A program made the position numbers and the translations under genes. A model generated the notes under the pieces. That model saw only the letters and a list, made by a program, of their open reading frames with translations, was not told the DNA's origin and ran no database searches. A DNA stretch of 33,444 nt from Saprospiraceae bacterium (GTDB lineage: Bacteria > Bacteroidota > Bacteroidia > Chitinophagales > Saprospiraceae): assembly GCA_026983735.1 (NCBI GenBank), contig JALSTN010000281.1, positions 1-33,444 of the forward strand, written 5' to 3'. Shown piece after piece: positions 24,702 through 32,767 of this stretch (within the stretch, counting starts at the first letter, position 1; every line of letters begins with the position of its first letter).

Positions 24702-24734
24702 AAAGCAGCCTTGATGATTTCAGGACTGCTTTTT
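24702..24734 (+). terminator. Intrinsic terminator after the DUF6089-like gene
   Basis: AAAGCAGCCT (24702-24711) pairs with AGGACTGCTTT (24722-24732; one bulged A), followed by T to 24734. It separates this gene from terC. Confidence 0.8.
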
Positions 24735-24764
24735 ATATTATACTTAGAATGTTGTTAGATTTGC

Positions 24765-24772
24765 TATATTTG
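24765..24772 (+). promoter_or_regulatory. Putative -7 element for the TerC-family gene
   Basis: TATATTTG, 56 bases before the ATG and just after the terminator. Nearest TTG is only 10 bases upstream. Confidence 0.4.
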
Positions 24773-24827
24773 TTGGAAGAATGATCCGGAGTGGTCTTAT
24801 CGTGTTTGAATTTATGATCGTATTATT

Positions 24828-25700
24828 ATGTGGGACGATATTCTGTTTCCTGATTTTATGAGTCTTAACGTCTGGTTGAGTATTACCACTTTGACTTTTT
24901 TGGAGATTGTTCTTGGAGTTGATAATATTATATTTATAAGCATCATTGGTACCAAACTTAGGAGGGAGGATAGAGGGAGTGCCGTAAAGATTGGACTTCT
25001 TCTCGCCATGCTAATGCGCCTTATTTTTCTTTTTGGAATTTCCATACTTATTGCGATGAACCAGACTTTATTTCAAATAGAGTTTGAGTTGTTTCAGGCC
25101 TCTTTTACCGGTCAGAGTTTGATCATGCTTCTAGGAGGTTTATTTTTACTGTATAAGAGTGTGAAAGAGATGCACGAAAAATTAGAAGGAAATGCTTCCT
25201 CCATAGCCCCGACTCATAAAACTACTTCCTCTCGTTTGACCTTGTATCGTGCGATTATTGAAATAGGGGTGATCAATCTCCTATTTTCTTTAGATTCCAT
25301 TTTGACTGCGGTGGGAATGACCAATGGAGTTGAGGGGGCCTTGATTATTATGGTTATTGCCGTAGTTTTTTCAGTGGTAATCATGATGTTATTTGCTATA
25401 CCGGTTGGTGATTTTGTCAATAGACACCCTAGTATTCAAATGTTGGGATTGTCGTTTCTGATATTGGTAGGATTTATGTTGATACTCGAGGGTGCACATA
25501 TGGCAAGCTTAGAAATATTGGGTACAGTACCTGGTGTTATCCCAAAGGGATATTTATATTTTGCCATCGCATTTTCACTGGCGGTAGAAATGCTCAATAT
25601 GCGTCTGCGAGCAAAGCCGGTTCAATTGCATGGAACCCTCGAGGATGGTGCCGAAGCTGGTTTATATTCTGAAGCAGACGAAAAGGATGCAGTAGATTAA
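24828..25700 (+). CDS. TerC family integral membrane protein
   Basis: A 290-aa protein with about seven membrane segments. Two copies of the family's acidic motif lie in helices: FLEIVLGVDNIIFISII (about 24-40) and LLFSLDSILTAVGMTNGVEG (about 151-170). TerC proteins are linked to manganese export and, in older work, to tellurite resistance; recent data support Mn loading of exported enzymes. The C-terminus is a short acidic cytoplasmic tail. The ATG at 24828 gives MWDDILFPDFMSLNVW, as in Bacteroidota homologues. The aldehyde dehydrogenase gene follows after 61 bases with no terminator between, so co-transcription is possible but may be incidental. Confidence 0.93.
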   Translation: MWDDILFPDFMSLNVWLSITTLTFLEIVLGVDNIIFISIIGTKLRREDRGSAVKIGLLLAMLMRLIFLFGISILIAMNQTLFQIEFELFQASFTGQSLIMLLGGLFLLYKSVKEMHEKLEGNASSIAPTHKTTSSRLTLYRAIIEIGVINLLFSLDSILTAVGMTNGVEGALIIMVIAVVFSVVIMMLFAIPVGDFVNRHPSIQMLGLSFLILVGFMLILEGAHMASLEILGTVPGVIPKGYLYFAIAFSLAVEMLNMRLRAKPVQLHGTLEDGAEAGLYSEADEKDAVD

Positions 25701-25761
25701 TAGTAGGAGTAAACACGATTGGTTAAGGCTCGTGCCTAATAAATAAAAAAAGTTAGTGAGA

Positions 25762-27216
25762 ATGAATAACGTTAGTGAAGAACTACAAGATAAGTCACTA
25801 TTTCATACCGACTTATTTATAGATGGAAAATGGCAAAGTACAGAAAAGCGTTTCAGTGTTTCAAATCCTGCTAATCGGACACAGATAGCAGAAGTGGCTT
25901 TTGCAAATGAAACAGAGATTGATGATGCTATACGTGCGGCTCATCGAGCCTTTGTAGCATGGAAAAAGGTCGATGTAGCTCAGAGAGCTAAAGTCTTGTC
26001 CCGTTGGTGTGGATTATTGCATGAAAATAAGGAGGATCTCGGTCGATTGATGAATATGGAACAGGGAAAGCCCTATCGCGAAGCGGTGGGAGAGATCAAA
26101 TACGCAGCTTCTTACCTTGAGTATTATTCAGAAGAGGCTAAGCGAATTAAAGGGGATCTCTTGTCTTCCCCCTTTGCGAATGCGCATACCCTCGTTTTAA
26201 AACAGCCGGTAGGGGTAGTGGGAATTATCACGCCATGGAATTTTCCGGCAGCTATGTTTATTCGGAAAGTAGCCCCTGCTCTGGCAGCAGGATGTACCTG
26301 TGTTGTAAAGCCGGATGAGAGAACTCCTTTGACCGCCTATGCGATTATGGAACTGGGAAGAAGAGCCGGTCTGCCTCCCGGAGTGGTTAATATGATAACG
26401 GGAGATCCACCGGAGATTGGTAAGCGCCTGGCCACTCATCCAAAAGTTGCCAAAATTTCCTTTACAGGCTCTACACAAGTAGGTAAACTTCTTATGCGAT
26501 GGGCTTCAGGAACCGTTAAGCGCATTAGTCTGGAGCTCGGCGGAAACGCCCCCTTTATTGTTTTTTCGGATGCAGATCTAGAGGAAGCTGTCAAAGGACT
26601 AATGTTATCCAAGTTTAGGAACTCCGGACAGACTTGTATCTGTGTTAATCGGGTATTTGTCCATGCGTCAGTGATTAAGCCATTTGCTGTTTTATTAGAA
26701 AAGGCGATCCATGCACTAAAGGTTGGGGACAGTATTACAGATTATGATTTGGGGCCTCTTATTGATGAATCTGCTGTTCACAAGGTCGATCGATTAGTGC
26801 GGGGAGCATGTGAGGCAGGAGCTCATCTGTGTTGTGGGGGCAAGCGTTTAAAAACAGATCAATTGTTTTATGCTCCTACTGTTCTAAAGGGGGTAACTCC
26901 GGATATGGATATCTTCAAAGAGGAGATTTTTGGGCCCGTAGTAACCCTAATTCCATTTGAGGCGGAGGAAGAGGTGCTTGAAATGGCCAACAACACTCCT
27001 TATGGTCTTGCCTCTTATTTCTATACCCGCGATGCCGGAAGGATTTGGCGTATTTCCAAAGAGCTTGAATACGGAATGGTCGGTGTAAATACGGGTTCGA
27101 TTTCTACTGCATGGGCTCCTTTTGGTGGGATTAAACAATCCGGTTTTGGTAGGGAAGGCAGTGCTTATGGGATGGAAGAATATCTGCAGATCAAATATGT
27201 CAATTGGCATGAATAA
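25762..27216 (+). CDS. gabD: NAD(P)-dependent aldehyde dehydrogenase, succinate-semialdehyde dehydrogenase type
   Basis: A 484-aa ALDH-superfamily enzyme; motifs point to oxidation of succinate semialdehyde to succinate. Visible: ITPWNFPAAMFIRKVAPALAAGC (cofactor site), Lys183 in VVKPDERTP, FTGSTQVGK, general base Glu258 in LELGGNAPFIVF, catalytic Cys292 in NSGQTCICVNR, and EEIFGPVVTLIPF. The C-terminal WAPFGGIKQSGFGREGSAYGMEEYLQIKYV is typical of GabD. The TCxC pair at the catalytic Cys is also seen in GabD and in human SSADH, where it serves as a redox switch. The ATG at 25762 is preferred to the GTG at 25756. No GABA transaminase is nearby, so the pathway is not defined. Confidence 0.88.
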   Translation: MNNVSEELQDKSLFHTDLFIDGKWQSTEKRFSVSNPANRTQIAEVAFANETEIDDAIRAAHRAFVAWKKVDVAQRAKVLSRWCGLLHENKEDLGRLMNMEQGKPYREAVGEIKYAASYLEYYSEEAKRIKGDLLSSPFANAHTLVLKQPVGVVGIITPWNFPAAMFIRKVAPALAAGCTCVVKPDERTPLTAYAIMELGRRAGLPPGVVNMITGDPPEIGKRLATHPKVAKISFTGSTQVGKLLMRWASGTVKRISLELGGNAPFIVFSDADLEEAVKGLMLSKFRNSGQTCICVNRVFVHASVIKPFAVLLEKAIHALKVGDSITDYDLGPLIDESAVHKVDRLVRGACEAGAHLCCGGKRLKTDQLFYAPTVLKGVTPDMDIFKEEIFGPVVTLIPFEAEEEVLEMANNTPYGLASYFYTRDAGRIWRISKELEYGMVGVNTGSISTAWAPFGGIKQSGFGREGSAYGMEEYLQIKYVNWHE

Positions 27217-27231
27217 GCTCATCTGTTTGTG

Positions 27232-27239
27232 TATCTTTG
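27232..27239 (+). promoter_or_regulatory. Putative -7 element for the chaN-like operon
   Basis: TATCTTTG, about 115 bases before the ATG of the ChaN-like gene; TTG at 27204-27206 is 25 bases upstream, slightly long. Confidence 0.4.
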
Positions 27240-27353
27240 CATTCGGAGAAGAAGAATCTATCGATATTTGGAAGAAAGAGTTTCGCGAGGATTGTGCACT
27301 ATTTAATATGAAGAGGGTTTTTGCCTTCTATTTCAAAAAAATAAATAAAAATA

Positions 27354-28220
27354 ATGATGAAGGGTATTTTAATTTTAATGATGGTATGGTCTTCCGGTAT
27401 TATCCTGGCTCAAAACCAGCCCAAGGCCTACCAATTGTACAAATCGGATGGAACTCCGGCAGATTACAAAGAGATGATCCGGGAGATGCATGAAGCAGAT
27501 GTCACCTTAATCGGGGAGTTTCACAACAACTCGATTATGCATTGGATGGAGTATCGTGTGGCGTTGGATTTGTTTGGGCAGGATTCTACATTGGATATTG
27601 GGATGGAGATGTTTGAGGCGGATGATCAATTGGCTATCGATGAATACATGAAGGGACGATTTAAGTATTTCTACCTCAAGGGAGCCATAAAAAGGTGGAA
27701 GAATTTTAAGACGGACTACAAACCCATTTTCGATTTGGCAAAAAAGTATCCGGGTAAGATTGGTTTTTACGCTACGAATGTTCCGCGAAGATACGCTGGG
27801 ATTGTTTCCAATGGAGGCTATGAAGCGCTTGAAGGTCTTTCGGATCAAGCGAAGAGCTATTTTGCTCCTCTGCCGATGCACTTTGATACTACGGCCCCTA
27901 ATTATCAAGAGATGATGGAGATGGATATGGGGCACAGCTCTAACCTCAACATCACCAAAGCCCAAGCATTGAAAGATGCAACCATGGCCTATTTTATAGT
28001 CAAAAACAAAAGAAAGGGCGTCCCCTTTGTACACTATCAAGGAGATTTTCACTCTAAGAATTACGGTGGGATCTATGTATACCTTAGATTGTATTCCCCA
28101 ATGTTAAAGATCGTCACATTGGCTCCGGTAGAGAGTGAAACCATGGAGTTTAAAGACGAGTATAAGACCTTGGGGGATTATATTATGTTGATACCTGAAG
28201 AGATGACGAAGACGTATTAA
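27354..28220 (+). CDS. ChaN-like haem-binding protein (exported)
   Basis: A 288-aa protein with a signal peptide (MKGILILMMVWSSGIILAQ) and no lipobox Cys, so probably periplasmic. The ChaN/EreA-like fold signature is present: ADVTLIGEFHNNSIMHWMEY near residue 50-68, and GMEMFEADDQLAIDEYMKG. Characterised ChaN-family proteins bind haem and are implicated in iron uptake. The C-terminal segment contains VHYQGDFHSKNYGGIYVYL, matching the family's second His-containing block. It is first in a three-gene unit; the next gene starts nine bases after its stop codon. Confidence 0.85.
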   Translation: MMKGILILMMVWSSGIILAQNQPKAYQLYKSDGTPADYKEMIREMHEADVTLIGEFHNNSIMHWMEYRVALDLFGQDSTLDIGMEMFEADDQLAIDEYMKGRFKYFYLKGAIKRWKNFKTDYKPIFDLAKKYPGKIGFYATNVPRRYAGIVSNGGYEALEGLSDQAKSYFAPLPMHFDTTAPNYQEMMEMDMGHSSNLNITKAQALKDATMAYFIVKNKRKGVPFVHYQGDFHSKNYGGIYVYLRLYSPMLKIVTLAPVESETMEFKDEYKTLGDYIMLIPEEMTKTY

Positions 28221-28229
28221 TCCACTAGG

Positions 28230-29381
28230 ATGAAGGATAACGGTTCGATATGGCAAGCCGAAGCGCCCTGGCCCCGATGGGATGTGACGATTATCGGAGC
28301 AGGGATAGTGGGGCTATCCAGTGCCATATATCTGAAGACGCTGCATCCGGAATGGCTAGTTGTAGTGGTAGAGCGGGGAGCACATCCCGATGGCGCAAGT
28401 ATCAAAAATGCCGGTTTTGCTTGTTTCGGGAGCCCGACGGAGATATTGTCTGACCTCGAGATGATGGGGGTGTCGGGCGTTGAGTCCTTGATTAGAGCGC
28501 GGTATTTAGGTTTGCACACCCTCATGTCCTTAGTGGATAAATCGGAAATGTTATTTCAGCAAACGCGTTCTTATGAATTATTTGGCGCTGAAGATGAGTC
28601 CTCATTTGAGCAAGTGATGGAGGCTCTCCCGACATTAAATGAGCTTGTCGCTAATGCCACAGGAGTAAAATCAGTATTTGAAAGGCAAGATGAGGTGATT
28701 ACGAGGATGCGTTTGAAGCGAGTTTTACATGTAGTTACCAATCGTTGGGAAGGCACCCTTCATGCCGGTAGAATGATGGCCGCGCTAGTACGTCAGGCGT
28801 ATTCGAAAGGGGTTAATATTTTTTGGGGGTATGAAATGGTCGATTTGCAGGAGCAAGAGGACACGGTGGAGCTTCATTTTAGAGATAGGGCACCCTTTCA
28901 TACTAGAAAAATATTGTTTGCCAATAACGGAGCCGCTTCAAAATGGATCCCCCAACTGGATGTGCATCCCGTCCGCAATCAAGTATTGGTTACCGCTCCC
29001 ATAAAGGGGTTGAAGCTTCAGGGAGCATTTCATATGAAAGAGGGCTACGTGTACTTTAGAAACATCGGGTCGAGGGTGTTGATTGGCGGGGCCAGGCATC
29101 TGGACTTAGAGGGATCCAATACGGATTGTTCCGGTGAAATACCTCAAATTACCCAATACTTAGAGCAACTGTTATCTGAGGTTATTTTAGACGGGGGCAC
29201 TCCTCAGATTGATTATCGTTGGAATGGTTTTCTGGGAGTAGGAAAGGATAAATCCCCAATTATACGTATGATGACAGACCAAATCGGAGTCGCGGTGCGT
29301 TTGGGGGGAATGGGTGTGGCTCTCGGATCTTGGGTGGGTAAGCAAGCTGCTGAAATGCTTTCAAATTTTAATCATTCATAG
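28230..29381 (+). CDS. FAD-dependent amine/amino-acid oxidoreductase (DAO family)
   Basis: A 383-aa protein. The FAD-binding Rossmann motif DVTIIGAGIVGLSSAIYL is at about 18-35, followed by VVVVERG (FAD ribose contact) and SIKNAGFACFGSPTE. Then GTLHAGRMMAALVRQA, the FAD-binding segment FANNGAASKW, the substrate domain strand YFRNIGSRVLIGGARH, and the C-terminal VRLGGMGVALGSWVGKQAAEML. This is the DAO family that includes glycine and sarcosine oxidases; the substrate cannot be read from sequence. No signal peptide, so cytoplasmic, unlike its neighbours. Its TAG stop codon is immediately followed by the ATG of the next gene (no spacer), so the two are almost certainly translationally coupled. 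Confidence 0.9.
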   Translation: MKDNGSIWQAEAPWPRWDVTIIGAGIVGLSSAIYLKTLHPEWLVVVVERGAHPDGASIKNAGFACFGSPTEILSDLEMMGVSGVESLIRARYLGLHTLMSLVDKSEMLFQQTRSYELFGAEDESSFEQVMEALPTLNELVANATGVKSVFERQDEVITRMRLKRVLHVVTNRWEGTLHAGRMMAALVRQAYSKGVNIFWGYEMVDLQEQEDTVELHFRDRAPFHTRKILFANNGAASKWIPQLDVHPVRNQVLVTAPIKGLKLQGAFHMKEGYVYFRNIGSRVLIGGARHLDLEGSNTDCSGEIPQITQYLEQLLSEVILDGGTPQIDYRWNGFLGVGKDKSPIIRMMTDQIGVAVRLGGMGVALGSWVGKQAAEMLSNFNHS

Positions 29382-31193
29382 ATGTCTTTCAAGTATTTTC
29401 TTCGTATTGTAGCGACACTGGTTCTGCTCGTTTCCGGAGCCTCAGTATATGCGCAAGAGGTGACCGGGGGAGGCGTCCCGGATACGGGGGAAATTGAAAT
29501 CTTGCATGCGGATAATCTCTTCTATGAGCGGGTAGGAGAGGACTATGTCCATCGCATGATCGGGCAGGTTAGACTATTGCATGATAGCACTTTTTTACTG
29601 TGTGATTCAGCGATAATGAAGGGACGCAAAGTTGACGCACTCGGCAATGTGACGATTATTCAAGGAGATTCTACAAGAGTTTATGCAGATACACTACTTT
29701 ACGATGGGACGACCCATCAATCTGATCTGTATGGCCAGGTAGTGCTACATGATAAAGAAAGGGAACTCTTTACTTCCCAACTCCACTATGACCTGAAGGA
29801 AAAAATAGGTGTTTATCAACATTCAGCGGTTCTGACAGATGGCTCTACCTATCTCAGGTCTAAGACCGGAAGATACTACGTGAACTCAGAATATGTCTAT
29901 TTTAACGATAGTGTAACCGTGTTGGATACCAGTTTTGTCTTACGCGCGGATTCCCTTTTGTACAGCACTGGAGAACAACGAGCCTATTTTATCAGTCCTA
30001 CAGTCATAGACACCGACAGCAGCAGTATCTATTGTGAGAGGGGATGGTTTGACTTCAATAGCCGGGATGCCTTGTTTGCCGGTAATGCAGATTATAGAAA
30101 GGGCGATCAAATTGCCAATGCAGATACCATCTTTTATCTGCACGATCAAGGGCTGATTACACTGCGTAATGAGGCCATAGTGGTAGAACCTGGCAAACGG
30201 GCGACAGCAGCTTGGATACAGTATAATCAGCGCACCAAGGATATTGCAATGAGGGGAGACGCACATTATTCAGAACCCGGTAAAATCGTTGATGCTCAAG
30301 AGATTTACTACAACTCCGAAACAAAGAAGCTTCGTACAGTAGGGGATTCAAAGGTGATGGATGGAAGCCGCGAAATTGTAGCACAACAGATGGACTATGA
30401 TGAAGAGACAGGAATGGGGAGGGCTGAAGGCCATGTTGTTATCATCGATACCTCCGATCATTTTGAACTACATTGTGATCGGGTGCTTCATGATAAGGAA
30501 ACCGGTTTTTTGAAAGCTACAGGCACCCGTCCCTGGATGGTTCAACATACAGGGGAAGACTCCCTTTATATCGCTGCGGATACGATTTTGTCTTTTCGAA
30601 TAAGCGAGACCGACACGACTCGTATACTTAAGGCTTGGTATAATGTTCAGATGTTCAAAGAAGATTTTCAAGGTATATGCGATAGCCTGATTTGGTATGA
30701 GAAAGACTCCTCTTTTAAGCTATTACAAGAACCGGTCCTTTGGTCCGATACCTCCCAATTTGTAGCCGATACCATCTTGATTTATATGAAAAATAAGACG
30801 GTTGATAGAGTCGACCAACGCAAACATGCTTTCATTATAACTACAGAGGACGAAGTGCTCTTTAACCAACTCAAAGGGAGAAATATTACTACGACTTTTC
30901 TCGATAAAGAGCCTTATCAATCCCATATTGTAGGCAATGCGGAAGTAGTGTATTACATCGTCGATGACCATGGTGATTATGTCGCTGCGAACAAGACGGA
31001 ATGTAGCGAAATGAAGATTCGCTTCGTCGACCAAAAAGTGGATAAGATTCGATTCTATAAGCAACCAAAAGGGCAAATGCTTCCCCTTGAGGATCCTAAG
31101 GCTACAAAACTGAAATTGGAAGGATTCCGATGGATTACTTCAGAGCGCCCTGCGTCCTTTGAGGAAATTATTCATTGGAAGAAAGGGCAATAG
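29382..31193 (+). CDS. OstA/LptA-like LPS-transport protein
   Basis: A 603-aa exported protein (signal peptide MSFKYFLRIVATLVLLVSGASVYAQ). The body is a long series of beta-jellyroll-type repeats: DNLFYERVGEDYVHRMIGQVRLLHD, GNVTIIQGDSTRVYADTLLYDG, GQVVLHDKERELFTSQLHYDL, ADYRKGDQIANADTIFYL and others. Bacteroidota have large OstA-like proteins in place of the ~185-aa LptA; role inferred as the periplasmic LPS bridge. The C-terminal segment ends LEGFRWITSERPASFEEII. The final 26 bases overlap the end of lpxB on the other strand, a link to lipid A synthesis. It starts directly at the stop of the oxidoreductase gene. Confidence 0.88.
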   Translation: MSFKYFLRIVATLVLLVSGASVYAQEVTGGGVPDTGEIEILHADNLFYERVGEDYVHRMIGQVRLLHDSTFLLCDSAIMKGRKVDALGNVTIIQGDSTRVYADTLLYDGTTHQSDLYGQVVLHDKERELFTSQLHYDLKEKIGVYQHSAVLTDGSTYLRSKTGRYYVNSEYVYFNDSVTVLDTSFVLRADSLLYSTGEQRAYFISPTVIDTDSSSIYCERGWFDFNSRDALFAGNADYRKGDQIANADTIFYLHDQGLITLRNEAIVVEPGKRATAAWIQYNQRTKDIAMRGDAHYSEPGKIVDAQEIYYNSETKKLRTVGDSKVMDGSREIVAQQMDYDEETGMGRAEGHVVIIDTSDHFELHCDRVLHDKETGFLKATGTRPWMVQHTGEDSLYIAADTILSFRISETDTTRILKAWYNVQMFKEDFQGICDSLIWYEKDSSFKLLQEPVLWSDTSQFVADTILIYMKNKTVDRVDQRKHAFIITTEDEVLFNQLKGRNITTTFLDKEPYQSHIVGNAEVVYYIVDDHGDYVAANKTECSEMKIRFVDQKVDKIRFYKQPKGQMLPLEDPKATKLKLEGFRWITSERPASFEEIIHWKKGQ

Positions 31194-32292
31194 AGCGTAC
31201 CACCCCTTTGGCTACTTCCCGGGATGCGGATTGGGTGCCTAGTTTTTCATATAATACCACATAATCTGTTTTTAATTTATGGATGTGTTCGGGGTGAAGG
31301 AGTCGGTGCATTTCTTCCTCTAAGTTGTCAGCATTTAGTTGCCCTTGAATAAGTTCGGTTACTACCGATGCATCCATGATGAGATTGACGAGAGAGATGA
31401 ATTTGATCTTAACGAATAGTTTCGCCAGAACATAGGTTAGTGGAGAGGTCTTGTAACACACTACCTGAGGTAAGCCAAACAGTGCGGCTTCTAAAGTACT
31501 TGTGCCTGATGTAATTAAACCCATTTTGGCTTTTGACAAGATCTCATAAGTGGCATCAAAGACCAATTGGACTTTTTCCCCATAGGGATGTGTTTGGAGT
31601 ATCTCCCTATAAAGCTTCTCCGGTATGGTATGAATGCCCGCTATTACAAACGAGTAATCCGGAAAACGACACACGACATCCAACATAACCGGTAATATTC
31701 GTCGTACCTCTTGTCTTCTGCTTCCAGGGAGTAGGGCAATGATCGGAGGTTGAGCTGGGCTGGGAGAGTTATGTCGGTTTTTAAACGCTGTGATTTGTTC
31801 GACCAAAGGATTTCCGACATAAGTAGTAGGGAGATTTTGATCTTTGTAAAAGGCTGTTTCGAAAGGCAGAATCGTATAGAGATGATTGACATGAGCGCGC
31901 AGCGCTTTTATGCGGCCTTTATTCCATGCCCACAACTTGGGAGAGATGTAGTATTGGACATTATATCCATTTTGCTTTGCCCAAGCGGATAGCTTTAGAT
32001 TAAAACCAGGGTAATCGATTAATATAAGAGCATCGGGCTCAAATACAGATATGTCACGTTTGCACTCCTTAAAATGACGACTTATAGTGCGAAGATTTTT
32101 AAGTACTTCCCATACCCCCATAAAGGACAAATCGGCAATGTGTCGCAAAGGTGCTTTCCCGGCAGCAGTAGCCATTCTATCTCCTCCCCAGAATTCAAAA
32201 GTACTTTCGGAGTCTAATTGTCTCAGGGCTAGGATGAGATTACTTCCGTGCAAATCCCCAGAGGCTTCTCCTGCTATGATAAAGTACTTCAT
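31168..32292 (-). CDS. lpxB: Lipid-A-disaccharide synthase LpxB
   Basis: A 374-aa peripheral membrane glycosyltransferase (GT19) joining UDP-diacylglucosamine and lipid X to the lipid A disaccharide. Visible: MKYFIIAGEASGDLHGSNLI at the N-terminus (AGEASGD at 7-13), FWGGDRMATAAG, LSFMGVWEVLKNL, DALILIDYPGFNLKL, YYISPKLWAWNKGR, ALLPGSRRQEVRRILPVML, and SGTSTLEAALFGLPQVVCYKTSPLTY. The ATG at 32292 is chosen because it gives the family N-terminus; the frame extends to 32343 but that adds a non-homologous leader. It ends convergently, overlapping the OstA-like gene by 26 bases. Confidence 0.96.
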   Translation of the reverse strand: MKYFIIAGEASGDLHGSNLILALRQLDSESTFEFWGGDRMATAAGKAPLRHIADLSFMGVWEVLKNLRTISRHFKECKRDISVFEPDALILIDYPGFNLKLSAWAKQNGYNVQYYISPKLWAWNKGRIKALRAHVNHLYTILPFETAFYKDQNLPTTYVGNPLVEQITAFKNRHNSPSPAQPPIIALLPGSRRQEVRRILPVMLDVVCRFPDYSFVIAGIHTIPEKLYREILQTHPYGEKVQLVFDATYEILSKAKMGLITSGTSTLEAALFGLPQVVCYKTSPLTYVLAKLFVKIKFISLVNLIMDASVVTELIQGQLNADNLEEEMHRLLHPEHIHKLKTDYVVLYEKLGTQSASREVAKGVVRSIALSSNE

Positions 32293-32476
32293 GGCTTTAA
32301 AATTATGTATTATAGGAAGACGATTTAAGTTAATAATGATCAAGCCTCTTCGTCTAAAGGTCGATGCTTATAATCTTCATACAACATGTGCTTTAGATTG
32401 TTCGACTCTTGTCCTCATCCCCGTGTTGGTGTGTATAAAGTAGCATCTGTATAACATAGTTACTGCGGCAGCATTA

Positions 32477-32767
32477 TCACAGAATAAGTTTGTAGAACAT
32501 CCATAGCCAGAGAAAGGCGTAAAGTAGTGTCGCAGTTACGATCCCTCTAACTGTACGGGTGCGATACTGTTTGTTGGCCCAGTTGACCGTTAAGAGGTTA
32601 AAGGCTATAGCCAATAGGTAATGCGTCCTAGGCTGGAAGAGGATAAAAATGTCTTTGCTGTCGAGAAGTACATCGACAATGCTGAGGATCCCGATGATTA
32701 AGTAATAACCGATAAGTGGCCCCACAAGTCCTAGCAATAAGCCCATCCAAATAGTGTCATTCTTCAT
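32477..32767 (-). CDS. Small membrane protein between surE and lpxB
   Basis: A 96-aa protein with three predicted membrane segments (MGLLLGLVGPLIGYYLIIGILSIVDVLL, HYLLAIAFNLLTVNW, VTATLLYAFLWLWMFY) and a basic middle loop (NKQYRTRTVRG). Its ATG overlaps the end of surE by 11 bases, indicating coupled translation. A small membrane gene in this position is common in Bacteroidota and is often named by association with SurE; no function is known. lpxB follows 184 bases later. Confidence 0.75.
   Translation of the reverse strand: MKNDTIWMGLLLGLVGPLIGYYLIIGILSIVDVLLDSKDIFILFQPRTHYLLAIAFNLLTVNWANKQYRTRTVRGIVTATLLYAFLWLWMFYKLIL

Noticed and set aside
27507-28052. Minus-strand open frame of 181 codons inside the ChaN-like gene
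   Set aside because: Shadow of the coding strand; no recognisable domain, and the ChaN-like motifs are on the other strand.
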